Assembly (NCBI RefSeq): GCF_008831285.2
Contig: NC_045142.1
Location: 11,422,716 to 11,486,715 of the forward strand
Direction: 5' to 3'
From: Nymphaea colorata
Lineage: Eukaryota; Streptophyta; Magnoliopsida; Nymphaeales; Nymphaeaceae
Length of the DNA stretch: 64,000 nucleotides
The notes under the pieces are model-generated. The model had not been told where the DNA came from. It saw only the letters and a program-made list of their open reading frames with translations, and did no database searches. A program made the translations under genes and the position numbers. Position 1 is the first letter of the stretch. Each line of letters opens with the position of its first letter. This document shows positions 45,810 through 57,899 of this stretch, piece after piece.

Positions 45810-46050
45810 TGTTAAAGGTTGCATAGCTAGATCATATCTATATCTTGTAATTGAAGAGCTTGTCTTTTAATTATATTATGTTTTGGAAGCTAATTTTATT
45901 GTTGTAACTTTCATTGGAGAAGATATCGACACTCAGTGTCTATCCTTATATATTACGATACATTTTGTAAAGAATCACCATTTGAGATAACGAGCCATTG
46001 CGTTATCTTCCACCGTATCTATCATTCTTCTCGTCCACCCTTGTTTATCA
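45810..46050 (+). repeat. 3' LTR of copia-1
   Basis: It starts TGTTAAAGG directly after the purine tract TTGAGGAGGAG and ends GTTTATCA. It is 241 bp, against 264 bp for the 5' LTR. Confidence 0.92.
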
Positions 46051-46181
46051 TGAGGGCTTTAAGGAAGGATATAAAGGACATGAAGTTTTATCTCACCGAG
46101 ACAGCTAGGTTACTCTTTTCTACAAGTGGCTTACCATTAAGGAATTGGAGATTATCCTATGGAAGAAAGCATGGAAGTTAG

Positions 46182-46614
46182 TGATAGAACCCTTGTAGCA
46201 AGGAATTAGACAACATTTTAACAATGTTTGAAAGTAAAAAGAGAAAATGGGATTCAAATTTGCATGGTTTATTGAGTGTATTACCTACATCCATGACAGC
46301 AAAACTCAACTACCAATCTTTTGTTGGAAAGTAAGTGCGGCCTTTGTATTTATTCTTATTACTCACTCAAAGCTATGTTATCGATAAAATTACTGTCTGT
46401 GATATAGTCTATATTAGAATTTTTATTACAACTAGAATTGTTGTGTAAATCTTTATTTGATTTCTTTCCTTGGATCTCATCTTTATAATTGGCGTTGTGT
46501 CCCATATTATTGGCTTCATGGTAGTCCTTCATTATCCATTCAACATTATCCTTATCTTCTTCGATACCTTGTTGAATGCATTGAGTGTGTGTTGAAGCCA
46601 TTACTTTATTATCA
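46182..46614 (-). repeat. 3' LTR of copia-2
   Basis: On the minus strand it starts TGATAATAAAG after the tract GTTTGAGGGAGCA and ends GGGTTCTATCA; the tips TGATA and TATCA are inverted copies. It is 433 bp. An 88-codon frame inside it (46,359-46,625) is not a gene. Confidence 0.75.
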
Positions 46615-46627
46615 TGCTCCCTCAAAC

Positions 46628-48043
46628 TAGGTGGGTGGGTTTGAGATGCCTAGTTTGCCTCTCAGATAGTTACAGGTGGTCCTTGATAAAGCTTTAGCAA
46701 ATATGTTTGCAACCTATTGGGAAGAGGGGACATAGTGAGTAGTTAATGCATAGGCAACAACCATTTAATGGAGAAAATGAATGCCTATTTCAATATGTTT
46801 TATTATGGAATGAAACAGATGCTTGATTGTAACTTGAAGAGTCGACATATTATTGCAATATACAACTGGTGGATCTAAAATATGAAACCCAAGATCTTTA
46901 AGAATATACGAAATCCATGTTAACTCTGCAGCTACGTATGCCATAAATTGAAATTAAGCCACAATGGTAGAATGTGCAATGGTAGCTTGTTTATTTGTTG
47001 TCAATGAATACAATTGGTTCCTAGAAATGTACTAAATCCAGTTGTAGATTTGTGGTTATCCTAACAACCTGCCCAATTTGAATATGAAAATACACAAATA
47101 CAAAGTTCACTTTGTGAAGAAATACTATATCCAAAATTAATGGTACCATGTATATACCACATGATCCTTTTAACTAACGCAAAATGACTGGTTGTAAGAT
47201 TTTGCATGCATTAGCTTACAAAATTAACACCAAATGAGATTTGGGTCTTGTAAATGTTAGATATTAAAGTCCTCCTCCCACTATGCTGCAATGGATCATA
47301 TATAGTTTGTTCCAACAAGTTGAAGGCATAATGTTTTTTATTCAAGAAGTTTGCATGCTCAGTTTTCACAACTTCTCTCCCAAGGAAATGAGGGAGGCTG
47401 CCCAAGTCCTTCACTAAAAATTCTTTCTTTAGCACTTGAATGAAATCATGAATAAAAGAACTATTACTGCATATTAATATGTTGTCATTGACATGCAGCA
47501 ATAAAATTATAATATTTTGTTGTCATGACAAGTGTAAAGAGAAGAAACCCAATATGGTTGAGAAGAATTCATTAGAAATCAAGAAAAGTTAGAACCTATC
47601 ATACCATGCTCATGGAGCTTGCCATAGACCATAAAGAGTTTATGAAGTCTGCACATGTGGTTGGGATGTGTGGGCTATTCAAATCTTTGCAGTTGTTTAA
47701 TGTATGTTGTTTCACATAAACCCTCATGTTTGAAGGCATTCTTTACATCCAATTCCCTAATGTCCCACCATTGAGTTATGACAATAGTTAAAACAATCTA
47801 AATTGTGGCAGGCTTTATCATAAATGAGAATGTCTATAGAAAATCTTTTCAAAAAATGAATGTCTATAGAAAACTTTTTCAAGGCATTTGATTGAATCCA
47901 CGAGCCACCTACTTGGTAGATATCACATTCATGTTAGCAGTTATAGGAATAAGTGACTAGGTTTTTTTCCCTGTTGGAAGACAAAAGTTTCTTCTTTCAT
48001 TGCTTGAAACCATCGTTGATATTGTAATGCTTCTTTGACTATT
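46628..48043 (-). pseudogene. Copia-2 reverse transcriptase and RNase H remnant
   Basis: The frame at 47,211-47,501 starts with the active-site region (LHVNDNILICSNSS; VDD has become VND), then KEFLVKDLGSLPHFLG. Near 46,640-46,720 the RNase H end reads VANIFAKALSRTTCNYLRGKLG. The segment next to 48,043 has VKEALQYQRWFQAMKEE, the start of the reverse transcriptase region. There is a short 32-bp tandem duplication near 47,830-47,885. Confidence 0.85.
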
Positions 48044-51000
48044 TGTTATCACCCCAAATGTTTTTGAAAAGACTGCATTCAAAACTCTATTTTAGACGCA
48101 AGATTTAAATCCAAAATCCAACTCTCGAATCCAAACAATATCCAAAATCCAAGTCTGGACCTGAATTCATTATTTTAAACTCAAAACCCAAAACTGAAAT
48201 CAAGACAACAAAATTTGAATTTATGAGCACTGCACGACCATGCACGGACCTTCCCTTTGTTTTAGGTTTCATTTTCACGCCAAAAAATGTTTTTAAGCCT
48301 AAGTCGCATGCTAGAATGAGTCGATGACCAATTAGACCCAATTCAGATTTAAAATGAGTCCAGAGTCACTTAAAACGGAGTCGACCATCCATTTGTAACA
48401 AAAACCAATTTTATACACCTTTTTAAATAAATTAAAAAAAGATTCTATGCTTTTTATACAAAAAGCCCTCATTTATTTCATATCATTTTAAATAATAATA
48501 AAGAAAACTTTAGTTTTGCATGTCTCGCAATGCGTGCGGGGACGATCGCGTGAGGCGATTGCTTGTTGCGATCGTTGCAGCGTGCAGTAGCACGTTGCGC
48601 TCTGCTGTGCGTGTATTCCTGAGCGTTGGGCACTGTTGTGCCTGGCATGCAACAACGCCTGAACTGGGGCATGCCCACTGCGCATGCCCCATTTTTCTTC
48701 AATAACCAACCATTGGAGGGTGATTTTGAACCTTTTTAGGTGGGCATTAGCCCTGCCCACACCCCAAAAGGGTGTTTGCAGGCTAGTTGTTAATCCCAAT
48801 TAATCAAAATCTATAAAAAAAAAAATTGAAAATAATTCAAAAAGATTTGAAATTCGCATAAAAATCTTGACAAATTTTTTTAAAAAATGAATTTTGAGTT
48901 TTGACACCAAAACTCTCTATAAATGCCCCTACAATCTCCCCTATTGGGTATGAGCTAACTCTTGGGGAAACCTCTAGTGCTCTCACTTGAAGATTTAGAG
49001 CTTTCTCTTAGCTCTTTCTCTCTCTTTCTTCTTTTCTTCTTCTTCTCTAACCTTCAAACAAGCTTCTCTAAGATCCAACTCTTCAAGGGATCACAAAAAG
49101 ATCTCTTGGAGGTATATCTTCATCATCTTGGAGTTCCACCCAAGGCGACCTTAGGATCATACAAATAAGGAGACCCATTCGTCATTTTATTAGAGGTATG
49201 TAGTCTTCTTCACCTCCCCATGGCCATATAAGATAGCTCTCAAACCTCTTCTTCATAATCATGAGCTATTCTTGAGTGCACCAGAAACATGTGAAGGTGG
49301 AATAAAATTTTATTTTATGATTGAAACATGTTTCGTTCTTTCTTGAATGTTGCTTTGTTATGCATGTTTAGTTTATTGTTTTCCCTATAAGAATGGGAAG
49401 AAGATTTTATTTTATGATTGAAGCATGTTTTTTTCTTGTCTTGAATGTTGTTTTGTCATGCATGCTTAGTTGATTGTTTTTTTTATATGAATGAACGGTG
49501 AGAATGAGTGTTTGGGTTGAGATTCTTCTCTATTATTATGTTAATTTGGAAGTTGGGGTTTGTCCAACCCAGAAAAGTCATTCACAAATCTGTACATGTT
49601 AAAAATGCATCTTCGATTCTTCATGTTATTCTTACATTTAGTTTTCTTCTTAGTCACCCAATTAGGAACCCTAATGAGTGTTTTAATATGTTGTTTGATT
49701 TTCTTTCATACCCAATGGTGGAAGAGATATATTCCCTTGTAAGAAATAAAGTAATTATGTTTTATGTTCATATATAAAAATATTTGAAATTATATTTTTC
49801 AAAACATTTTAAGCAAGAACCCTCTTTAATGCGGCTTTGGAGACTTAGCTAAAGCTCTTGCATGAGCACAAGTTCCTCTTCGGTCACATAAAAATTAAAG
49901 TTGGATATTTTAAGTCATTTCTTGATTTTTAATCTCATGAAGATACATACATATATACATGTTATATACGTATATGTGCACATGATGATGCTTTTATCAT
50001 TTTTTCTCTATGTTTTCACATTTTATTTTACAAATTTTCATATACACATGAATGCATATATATATATATATTTCTTTTCCTCTAAAAATCTCTCTTTCTT
50101 TTCAAATCAATATCGTCTTTTTATAAACTTTCATATATGTGTATGTATGATAGTATGTACACGTATATGTGTGTTTTTTCCTCTCTCTCTCTTTTCAGAA
50201 CTTCTTTTTCCTCTCTATTTAAGTTAATACTTCATTTTCAAAAGTTTTCTTATACATACATGTACATATATGTATACATATACATATATACACGTATGTA
50301 TATATACATACATATAAAGATATGTATCACCCCCTCTTTTGAACTCTTTCATTTAGTGATCATTGAAATCTCTTTCTCTCTCTCTTTTTCTTTTTATGGG
50401 AGTATCTCATCTTTTCATTCTTTTGGATATTTTTCTCCACAAATCTAAGATTTTTATTCCCTATTTGTTGACTTCTCCAAGACAAAAAATCAAGTGATGA
50501 CCCAATATTGAAATCATGCATGGTCTACAATCCCATTTCATTTTCAAAAACTTTTCTCTTTTGATAACAATATTTATGACAATCTTATAAATAAAAAAAA
50601 TAAGAAATTTAGATGTATGTGATCATAGAAATGCTTTTAAATAAATGTTATGGTATGAATAAATTATTCTCTTCTAATCATATAAGATCAATGCATTCAT
50701 GCATTCACATTCATTTAACATCACTTATGATTACAAACACCTCCCTAAAAGAACTTAACCAAGATGAAACGGAGCTTTAAGTAAATAGTAACCAAATTAG
50801 AGCAAAACCTCAAACCTACTTAAACTCTTAAGAGAACACTAAATGCATTTCAAAAAAATGATTTCTCAAATTTTCTAAATGGTATTCGTAAAGATCTCTC
50901 AATTCAATATTTTCTTAAATCAAAATGTTTTACACTCTTAAGTGATTCTTCAAGTACTTTTTCAAAAAATTTAAAACATCAAATCTTTAACATTTTCTCA

Positions 51001-51215
51001 AACATAACACCGCATTTAGAATGAAAAAAATGTTTAAGCCAAGACGAAATGCATCAAGAATAAACATAACTCTTAAATTGATTACTACTGGTAAAGGCAC
51101 CGAAAACGGTCAATCCTCGTACCGACGGGCGAATTCCTTCCTCTCTCATTTTAAAATAAAATCTTAATTTTCTGGAGCACTCCAAAAACCAAATGGATTT
51201 TTGGGGATGCGAACA
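48044..51215 (-). repeat. Solo LTR of the LARD-like family, 3.17 kb, nested in copia-2
   Basis: On the minus strand it starts TGTTCGCATCCCC and ends TTTGGGGTGATAACA; the tips TGTT and AACA are inverted copies. It interrupts copia-2 between ELGIM and VKEAL. Flanks are CTATT (48,039-48,043) and TTATT (51,216-51,220), a 5-bp target duplication with one change. Like the LTRs at 7.8 and 13.8 kb it has the head with GAGAGAGGAAGG...CGCCCGTCGG, a TATA box, a GC-rich cluster (48,510-48,700) and TTTGGAT words. Its middle differs from theirs, so it belongs to a related subfamily. A 97-bp direct duplication lies at about 49,307-49,500. No interior sequence is present, as after LTR-LTR recombination. Confidence 0.85.
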
Positions 51216-52840
51216 TTATTCCTAGTTCAATAGGTACATTAAGAGAGATGAAATATTTTGGATTTGGTTTAGTAATTCCATATTTTGTACGAGGAATCAT
51301 TTGGTGGGCATTAGAAGTTCTAGAACTTGAAGTTGGTTGTGACTCTGGTTCCACCACTTTGTTATTCATTCCTTTGTCTCCTAAATCTGGTTGTATTTGA
51401 TTTTCAAAATCATGTTGATTTATGACTGTTATAACAAGAGGTGATGCATCAACATTATGGCAATGGATTTTAGTTGAATTTTCATGATTTTGCAAATCAT
51501 TTAATGACATGTTTTCGGTTTGAAAATTAGTAGATGTATCAACTTCATACCAATCATGAAAGGTAACACCTTGTTTGGAACTTAAGGATGAGAAAAATAA
51601 CTTTCCTGGTTGCTAGAATGAGAACTTTAATTCATAAAATACCATGTTTTTGGGGAGTACAAACATTTGTACCCTTTGTACACTGAACTATAACCCATGA
51701 ATACACATGGAAGCATTTTGGATTCAAGCTTATTCTTAGCATAATATATAAAGCAATGACCCCCAAAAGCTCTCATGCAGCTATAGTTAGGATTTATCTT
51801 GAACACAAGTTGAAATGGACTTTTCATGTTCGGTTTGATCAACCAAACAGCTATGGAAAATGCCTAGGCGCAAAATTTTGTAGAAATGTCAGCATGGAAC
51901 ATGATGGCTAGCCCAAGCTCAACTATGGATCTATGACACCATCATTCAGCATACTGCTTTGAGGAGTTTCTATACATGTTGTTAAGTGTTGAATTTCATG
52001 TTCTTGTAAATAGTTTGCAAGATCATTGTTGTTAAACTCACCCCATCATCCATTTAATTTTTTTTTCATCCTGTCAAATCCCTTTTAAGTAAATCTATGG
52101 TAAAGAACGAAGATTTTGAATAAATTTTATTTACATTTTATAGGATAGAACCAATAAAACTCATTGCCTCATCAACAAAAACCGTGTAGTGCCTAAATTG
52201 TTAAGATGAAATTACTAGGGTCAGTCCCCATTAGTCATAGTTAACACAAACAAGAAATTCATTTCAGTGATCTTCAGCTTGTAAATATGGCAAATAACAT
52301 ATTTTTTTGCTCATTGCAAACTAAAGAAAATAAAATTGCTATTAGATGGTCTATTACATGAATAGCACATTTATGCAAGAAAATTTACTACCTACTAGTC
52401 GATGTGACCCAAATGCTAATGCTATTCCCATTTATTGACTGCTTGAGACCTAATTGAGAAAAGTGCTTCATGATCTCCTTCAACTCCTAAACTAGTCTTT
52501 TCATTCTTCAATCCATAGTTACCATGTTGTATGGTCCTCAAAGCCACTACTTGTTGAGTCCTTTTGTCCTTCACAAGAACCCATTAAACAAAAATCCACA
52601 AACATAAGCCATATCACAGTTAATTGACTAACCTACATTTAGAGTTTCCTTAATTTCTGGCACAACCATTGTGGATGGTGGCTGATCCCTCATGGTTATA
52701 TCTAAATTTTGTCCATTACCTACCATGCCTTTTTTAGATCTATAATATTTAGACAAGATATAGAGAATACCTAGATCTAATGTCACACGAGTTAATGCAC
52801 CAGTAAATGAACTACTATTGATAATGGAAATTAGCAATTT
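51216..52840 (-). pseudogene. Copia-2 integrase and linker remnant
   Basis: The frame at 51,627-51,842 has SPFQLVFKINPNYSCMRAFG...LPCVFMGYSSVYKGYKCL, the end of copia integrase. The frame at 51,151-51,510 holds the Ser/Pro-rich linker ending TKYGITKPNPKYF. Upstream pieces (IKWMMG..EFNNNDLANYLQEHEIQH near 52,000) are the integrase core with the catalytic region decayed. Confidence 0.82.
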
Positions 52841-52975
52841 CATTGTTGAACTTGTTGCAGCCGAAATGCTTGGTTAAACCATTCAGAGCAGTGTAGTTCT
52901 TCTTGTTCCAAAATTGACACAAGACACCTTTCTCCTGATTTGAGTTGGGCTGGTTGGAACCATTTCTTTTATTTA
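52841..52975 (-). pseudogene. Copia-2 zinc-knuckle remnant
   Basis: The minus strand reads KGVLCQFWNKKNYTAL...H, a degraded CX2CX4HX4C nucleocapsid knuckle (second Cys changed to Trp). The element ends here against the ATT microsatellite. Confidence 0.6.
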
Positions 52976-52980
52976 TTTAT

Positions 52981-53006
52981 TTAATAATTATTATTATTAT
53001 TAATTA

Positions 53007-53058
<52 letters not shown>
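52981..53058. repeat. (ATT)n microsatellite
   Basis: About 24 ATT copies with a few breaks, at the border between copia-2 and the hAT fragment. Confidence 0.95.
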
Positions 53059-53059
<1 letters not shown>

Positions 53060-53104
53060 CATAAGCTTTCTTGACTTTCCTTATCAAATTCTTGACCCTT
53101 AGAT

Positions 53105-54068
53105 TAAAGGTGGTTTGAAAACCTTTATCGTTCCACTTCATACAACAGCCTACTACCTAAATCTTTCAATTAGATATCTTACCACTTTTAGAAAAAATAA
53201 TGAGATCAAATATGACGTCTTGGACTACATTGATGTATTAGTCATTGATCATACACAACCAGATGCTATCCATTCAGAGATATACAAGGAGGATACTTGT
53301 TTTGGTATCACAAGAAGAGATACAGTAATTCGATGTAGGACATCCTTGCATTTAGATCTTAGAAACATGAACTATGTGTTATTATTATATGTTTCTTGAG
53401 TTTTGTTTGTTATTTAAATTTACTTGGTGTTTTACTTTTTTATAACATTACTTTTCATTTTGTTGTTTGGATATGTGGTAGGATAGGTTTGGGCTTGAAT
53501 ACCCACATCCCAAGAAGTTAGCAATTAGAATCCTCAGCCAAACATGTAGTGCCACTGGATATGAAAGAAAGTTGAGTGTATTTGAACAAATCCACCACAA
53601 GAAAATAAATAGGCTAGAACATAAAAGGCTGAATGACCTTTTTTTTGTCAAATAAAATATAAAGTTGAGAGAAAAGTAAATTCAATACATTTGTTATGCA
53701 AAGTTTTAATAAATTTCAACTTATATTTTATAATATGTAATTAGGCATTTTAAGCTCTTACCAATTGGTTAATTTGTTATCTTGTCAAATTTTATAGGCA
53801 ATTAGATGCAACATCATTGGGGAGGCATCATCATACTCAATTTGATCTTATCAGCCTAGATCATTTAGATGTGTTGGATTCTTGGGTTGAACTCGAGGAA
53901 GAACCATTTGCTGTGCTTGATGAAGATGATCTTGATTTTTGTAATAACCTTGAAGGATTAGAAGAGTTTGTTGAAGGAAAACCACATAATGTGGATACTA
54001 ATATTCCATTTGAAGCCAGTAGAGCAATTTTTGAAGACAATGATAAGGAAGATGAAGATGATGATTAG
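53105..54068 (+). pseudogene. hAT transposase C-terminal remnant
   Basis: The frame at 53,115-53,399 has PLHTTAYYLN, typical of the region before the dimerisation domain. The piece at about 53,488-53,652 reads PKKLAIRILSQTCSATGYERKLSVFEQIHHKK then NRLEHKRLNDL, the classical hAT dimerisation segment. After a probable intron (acceptor TTTTATAG before 53,800) comes an acidic tail (53,817-54,068) rich in Glu/Asp, ending EDEDDD. N-terminal BED finger and DUF659 parts are missing. Stops precede the dimerisation piece. Confidence 0.85.
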
Positions 54069-54992
54069 ATTAACACATTTATTGATGATAATCATGTGAA
54101 TATGTGATGACTGATGGTTAATTAATTATAACTTATATGTGATAAACTGTGTGATGAGTTTCTTTTTTTAATAAAATACAATTTTCTTGACTGTTGTGAA
54201 TTTTTTGCTATTTTTTTTTATTTTTTACAGTTTTTGAATTAAAAATTAATTCTATGGGATGTTACGGTACATTTATGATGTTACGATACAACATATCGGT
54301 CGGCCCAGTTGATATACGATACAATATGCCAGTGACAATATTGTCTAAAACTTTTTATAGATATGTTGAAACATGCAAGCCTTTACATGAGTTAACAAAA
54401 CCCTAAACAGTGACATAGTAGAGATTGGTGCCTACTTGTAGTTGATACTTAAGCTAGCCTTAGTGAGAATAGAATTGAAGTTCCTCTAAATTTTACCCCA
54501 TGATCTAGTCATTGACCTTGAACCAGAAGATCCCATAATTCTCTATGGGAGATCATCTATGAAGGATGAGTTAAATTAGGTAAACACGATAAAGCTAAGA
54601 CCCTACTAGTTGATAGCATGAATAAACCAAAAAAGTCCTTTTTAAATGTCATTAATATGCCAGATTCAAAGAAGGTGAAATGTAAGTTGAGGAAGCACAA
54701 GCAGGGCTATGCAGGTAGAAAACGTAAAAGTATTGAAGCAATGCTATCTAAAATTTTTGGTTATTCAGTCATGTATTGTAGTTCACCTAATGCAACAATG
54801 TTCATGTTTAGGGGGATCCTAGGGGGTTAAACAGGTGGCACAAAAGGGGTCAAGAGACTGGTATGTCCTCAATTTCTACTACTTTTGTCCCCTATGGCCA
54901 TTTGTACATAACCATCCCAGTTCATAGAAGTCCAACAAGGTCCCCAATTCATGTCGTGAATGTGATTCCTTGCTTGGAACATTAGAAACCTT
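54069..54992. other. hAT 3' flank and unassigned sequence
   Basis: GTTACGGTACATTTATGATGTTACGATACAAC and GATATACGATACAATATGCC words at 54,255-54,345 recall the subterminal repeats of hAT elements and may be the 3' end of the fragment above. A 70-codon Lys-rich frame at 54,618-54,830 has no recognised domain. Confidence 0.35.
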
Positions 54993-55735
54993 GCGTGCAA
55001 TTCATTGTAAGAAAAGCTTCATTATATTCAGTATGAGAAACCATGGTTTTCATGATTTTGGATGTTTAGCATGTTATCGAAGATTATGCAATGGTGTATA
55101 TGATTTTATCTCAGGAAAAGTTGCTAGAACTATCCTAGGCTAGCGTACTGAGTGTGGTAGGCATTGTTGAGGTCATTATCATGACTTCGGTTGGCATGAA
55201 CCTATATAATAGAGAGAATAATTTTTACCACGTGGTCTGCGCGCAATTCATTGTTAGAAGAGCTTCATTATATTCAGTATGAGAAACCATGGTTTTCATG
55301 ATTTTGGATGTTTATCATGTTACCGAAGATTATGCAATGGTGTATATGATTTTATCTCAGGAAAAGTTGCTAGAACTATCCTAGGCTAGAGTACTGAGTG
55401 TGTGGTAGGCATTGTTGAGGTCATTATCATGACTTTGGTTGGCATGAACCTATATAATAGAGAGAATAATTTTTACCATGTGGTCTGCGTGCAATTCATT
55501 GTTAGAAGAGCTTCATTATATTCAGTATGAGAAACCATGGTTTTCATGATTTTGGATGTTTAGCGTGTTATCGAAGATTATGCAACGGTGTATATGATTT
55601 TATCTCAAGAAAAGTTGCTAGAACTATCCTAGGCTAGTGTACTGAGTGTGTGGTAGGCATTGTTGAGGTCATTATCATGACTTTGGTTGGCATGAACCTA
55701 TATAATAGAGAGAATAATTTTTACCACGTGATCCT
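54993..55735 (+). repeat. 247-bp sequence in three tandem copies
   Basis: Units begin GCG(T/C)GCAATTCATTGT at 54,993, 55,239 and 55,487 and end TAATTTTTACCA(C/T)GTG. Copies are nearly identical, so the array is young. No domain is seen in any frame. Confidence 0.95.
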
Positions 55736-55867
55736 CATGGTCTATTTACACCACCTTTGCTTCAGATGTAGTGAATTTTCCAACATTTGGGCGGCATTAT
55801 TAACCAATGCATCTTTCCTTTGTTGCCATTGGTGAACATGCATTTGATGACCTGATATGCAAGACAA

Positions 55868-56131
55868 GACAAAACTAGATGTACCCTGAAGCCTAGATCA
55901 TATGTGCATCCAAAAACTATTTCTTGTCTAGCCAAAATCTTAGGGTTTTTAAGGGTGAATAATGTAGTTTCAAACATATGTATTTTTGAATCATTATTTT
56001 GCACAAAACTAGATGAATCTTGAATCCTAGATCTTGTACCACCAATAACTATTTCTTGTCTAGCAAAAATCTTAGGGGGTTTTAAGGGTGAATAATGTAG
56101 TTTCAAACATATGTATTTTTGAATCATTATT
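55868..56131. repeat. 132-bp sequence in two tandem copies
   Basis: AACTATTTCTTGTCTAGC occurs at 55,915 and 56,047; the following AATCTTAGGG...GTGAATAATGTAGTTTCAAAC is almost identical in both. A 141-codon minus-strand frame (55,762-56,187) crosses both copies because 132 is divisible by three. Confidence 0.93.
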
Positions 56132-57899
56132 TGCACAAAAATCAAGTGAAAACCACACCAAATAATAAAATTTATAACACCTTCCACAAAGTGGTGAGTT
56201 CAGATCGAAATACAAGGAACTAAACAAACTGAGAAGAAATTCAAAACATAATTTTATTACTAACGAACAAAATAATGTCTATAGTAAGTTCAATAAAAAA
56301 AACTATAAAAAGGAAAATCTCACAAAAAAAAATCTAAAAAAGTTACTATAATTCTCATTTTATGAATGTTTTGTAGACCTTGGCAGCCATAGTTCATAAA
56401 CAGAACCACCAGATCAGTCATTCATCTATGACAATTGCATACTGAGGCTCAATCAGGAGCAACTATGGCATTGACCCTATAAGAGAGACAGGGATCACTT
56501 ATAAGAAGTTTAGAAATGTGGATCCTTCGATGTTCGTGGGTCAAAAGAAGGCAGCTGATCTTGAGGAGTGATGTTGCGGGAGATCATTGGGATCTTTCAA
56601 GTGTTAAAGGTGTAAGGAGCAGAAGGTGAGCTGTGATACCTAGCATTTGAGAGATACTGCTTGTTGCTAATGGCAGTCAATGTGAGAGATTTGGTTAGGT
56701 AAGAAAGAGACGATCTATTGGAATGATCTTGAGAGTTATAACTTGTAAATTGACATTATATTATGTGGTAAGCATGGCCTGTTTTAAATTTTCTTGATTA
56801 GTTTTTTTTTTTTTTGAAAGTGAAAAAAGCCATCATCTCCAACATGTGGTGTTTTGCAATCATTTATAATAATAATAATTTTATTTTTAAGAAAAAACCG
56901 TTAGGCACCACTGTAAATTGAAAAAAAAACCAGCCCATTTTCAAAAAACCAAATTGGCACAAAATCTTGCTACTTATTCATTCTCATCCTTGCAGTGTCA
57001 AACAAAAGGAAGAGCAGTTATAGTTTTTCCTAAAATGAGAAATTATCATCTCTAATTAGGCTGCCTTTCTGAAATTTGTTAATGATTTTTAAAGTAAAAA
57101 ACGCCCCCATCACTAACATGCCATGGAAGCAATGTTCCAAGTCAAAACAATCAAAACTTGATAAAAAAAAAAGTAGGCACCGTTGCAATTTGGGGAAAAA
57201 ATTAACAGTTTTCAAAATCTAGGTGGCATGAAGCAGTGAGAGAAGCTATTAAGATTCACATACCGTGGCAAGGGCGTTGCCATAACAGAAAGTTATCAAT
57301 TTTTTTCCACTTGTTTTCTAATCTATACGTTTGCCAAAGATTAGCAAAGATTCATGAAGCACTAGATTTGAAACAATGACAAACTGTCTCTGTTACCAAA
57401 CGACCTCTTGCTGGCATAAAATGTTCTCTATTTTTTTCTTATTATAAGTTTGTGTTTGCATTGCACCTTTTTTAATTCTTTTTTTTTTAAACATACTTTG
57501 TATCAAATAACCGATAAAATTAGTGGAGCTCAATGTCATTAAACGATAATTTTCTTGGTAGCTGCTATTTTTACGCAACCTTTCCTACCACCATGGGACT
57601 TCATTTTACATGGAAATTCAATTTCATGATTTTTTTTTTCTTTTCTTGAGACTGAAACATGAAAAATATATGAAAAGGAAGCAAAATCTTATTCATGTAT
57701 GCGTTTGATTCCTCATGGATCTCAAATCCCTCGGATTTGTAATCCATGATAACTGGAATCAGCATCCACACTCCCAACGTTTCGATGTTTGAAAAGGTTT
57801 GGGGGAGGAGGGTCGGACTTCAAAACCGTGAACCTGAGATCTGTTGTAACCAAACACGGCCTAATAACAACAAGATCTGATCTTTCCATGTCCAGAGTC
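56132..57899. other. Unassigned intergenic sequence
   Basis: No gene is recognised. GTAACCAAACACGGCCTAA at about 57,846-57,864 looks like a MITE tip, but no partner was found. Confidence 0.4.

Larger units (their letters stand above)
39840..46050 (+). mobile_element. Copia-1: full-length Ty1/copia element, dead, with target duplication TGAGG
   Basis: Two short LTRs (39,840-40,103 and 45,810-46,050) enclose a primer site, gag, protease, integrase, reverse transcriptase and RNase H in copia order. TGAGG flanks both sides (39,835-39,839; 46,051-46,055). Without the nested LINE fragment (41,622-43,114) it would be about 4.7 kb, normal for copia. All reading frames are broken and the LTRs have diverged visibly, so it is old and inactive. 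Confidence 0.92.
46182..52975 (-). mobile_element. Copia-2: Ty1/copia element on the minus strand, 5' truncated and split by a solo LTR
   Basis: Read on the minus strand from about 52,975: zinc knuckle, integrase, linker, [solo LTR 51,215-48,044], reverse transcriptase, RNase H, polypurine tract and 3' LTR. The reading passes logically from one side of the solo LTR to the other. The 5' LTR and gag start are lost at an ATT microsatellite. All frames are broken. Confidence 0.85.

Noticed and set aside
55762-56187. 141-codon minus-strand frame
   Set aside because: Kept open by a 132-bp tandem duplication; no domain and no splice or promoter evidence.
57380-57864. MITE between CTGTTACCAAACGACC and TTGTAACCAAACACGGCC
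   Set aside because: Both tips point the same way, so they are not terminal inverted repeats of one element.
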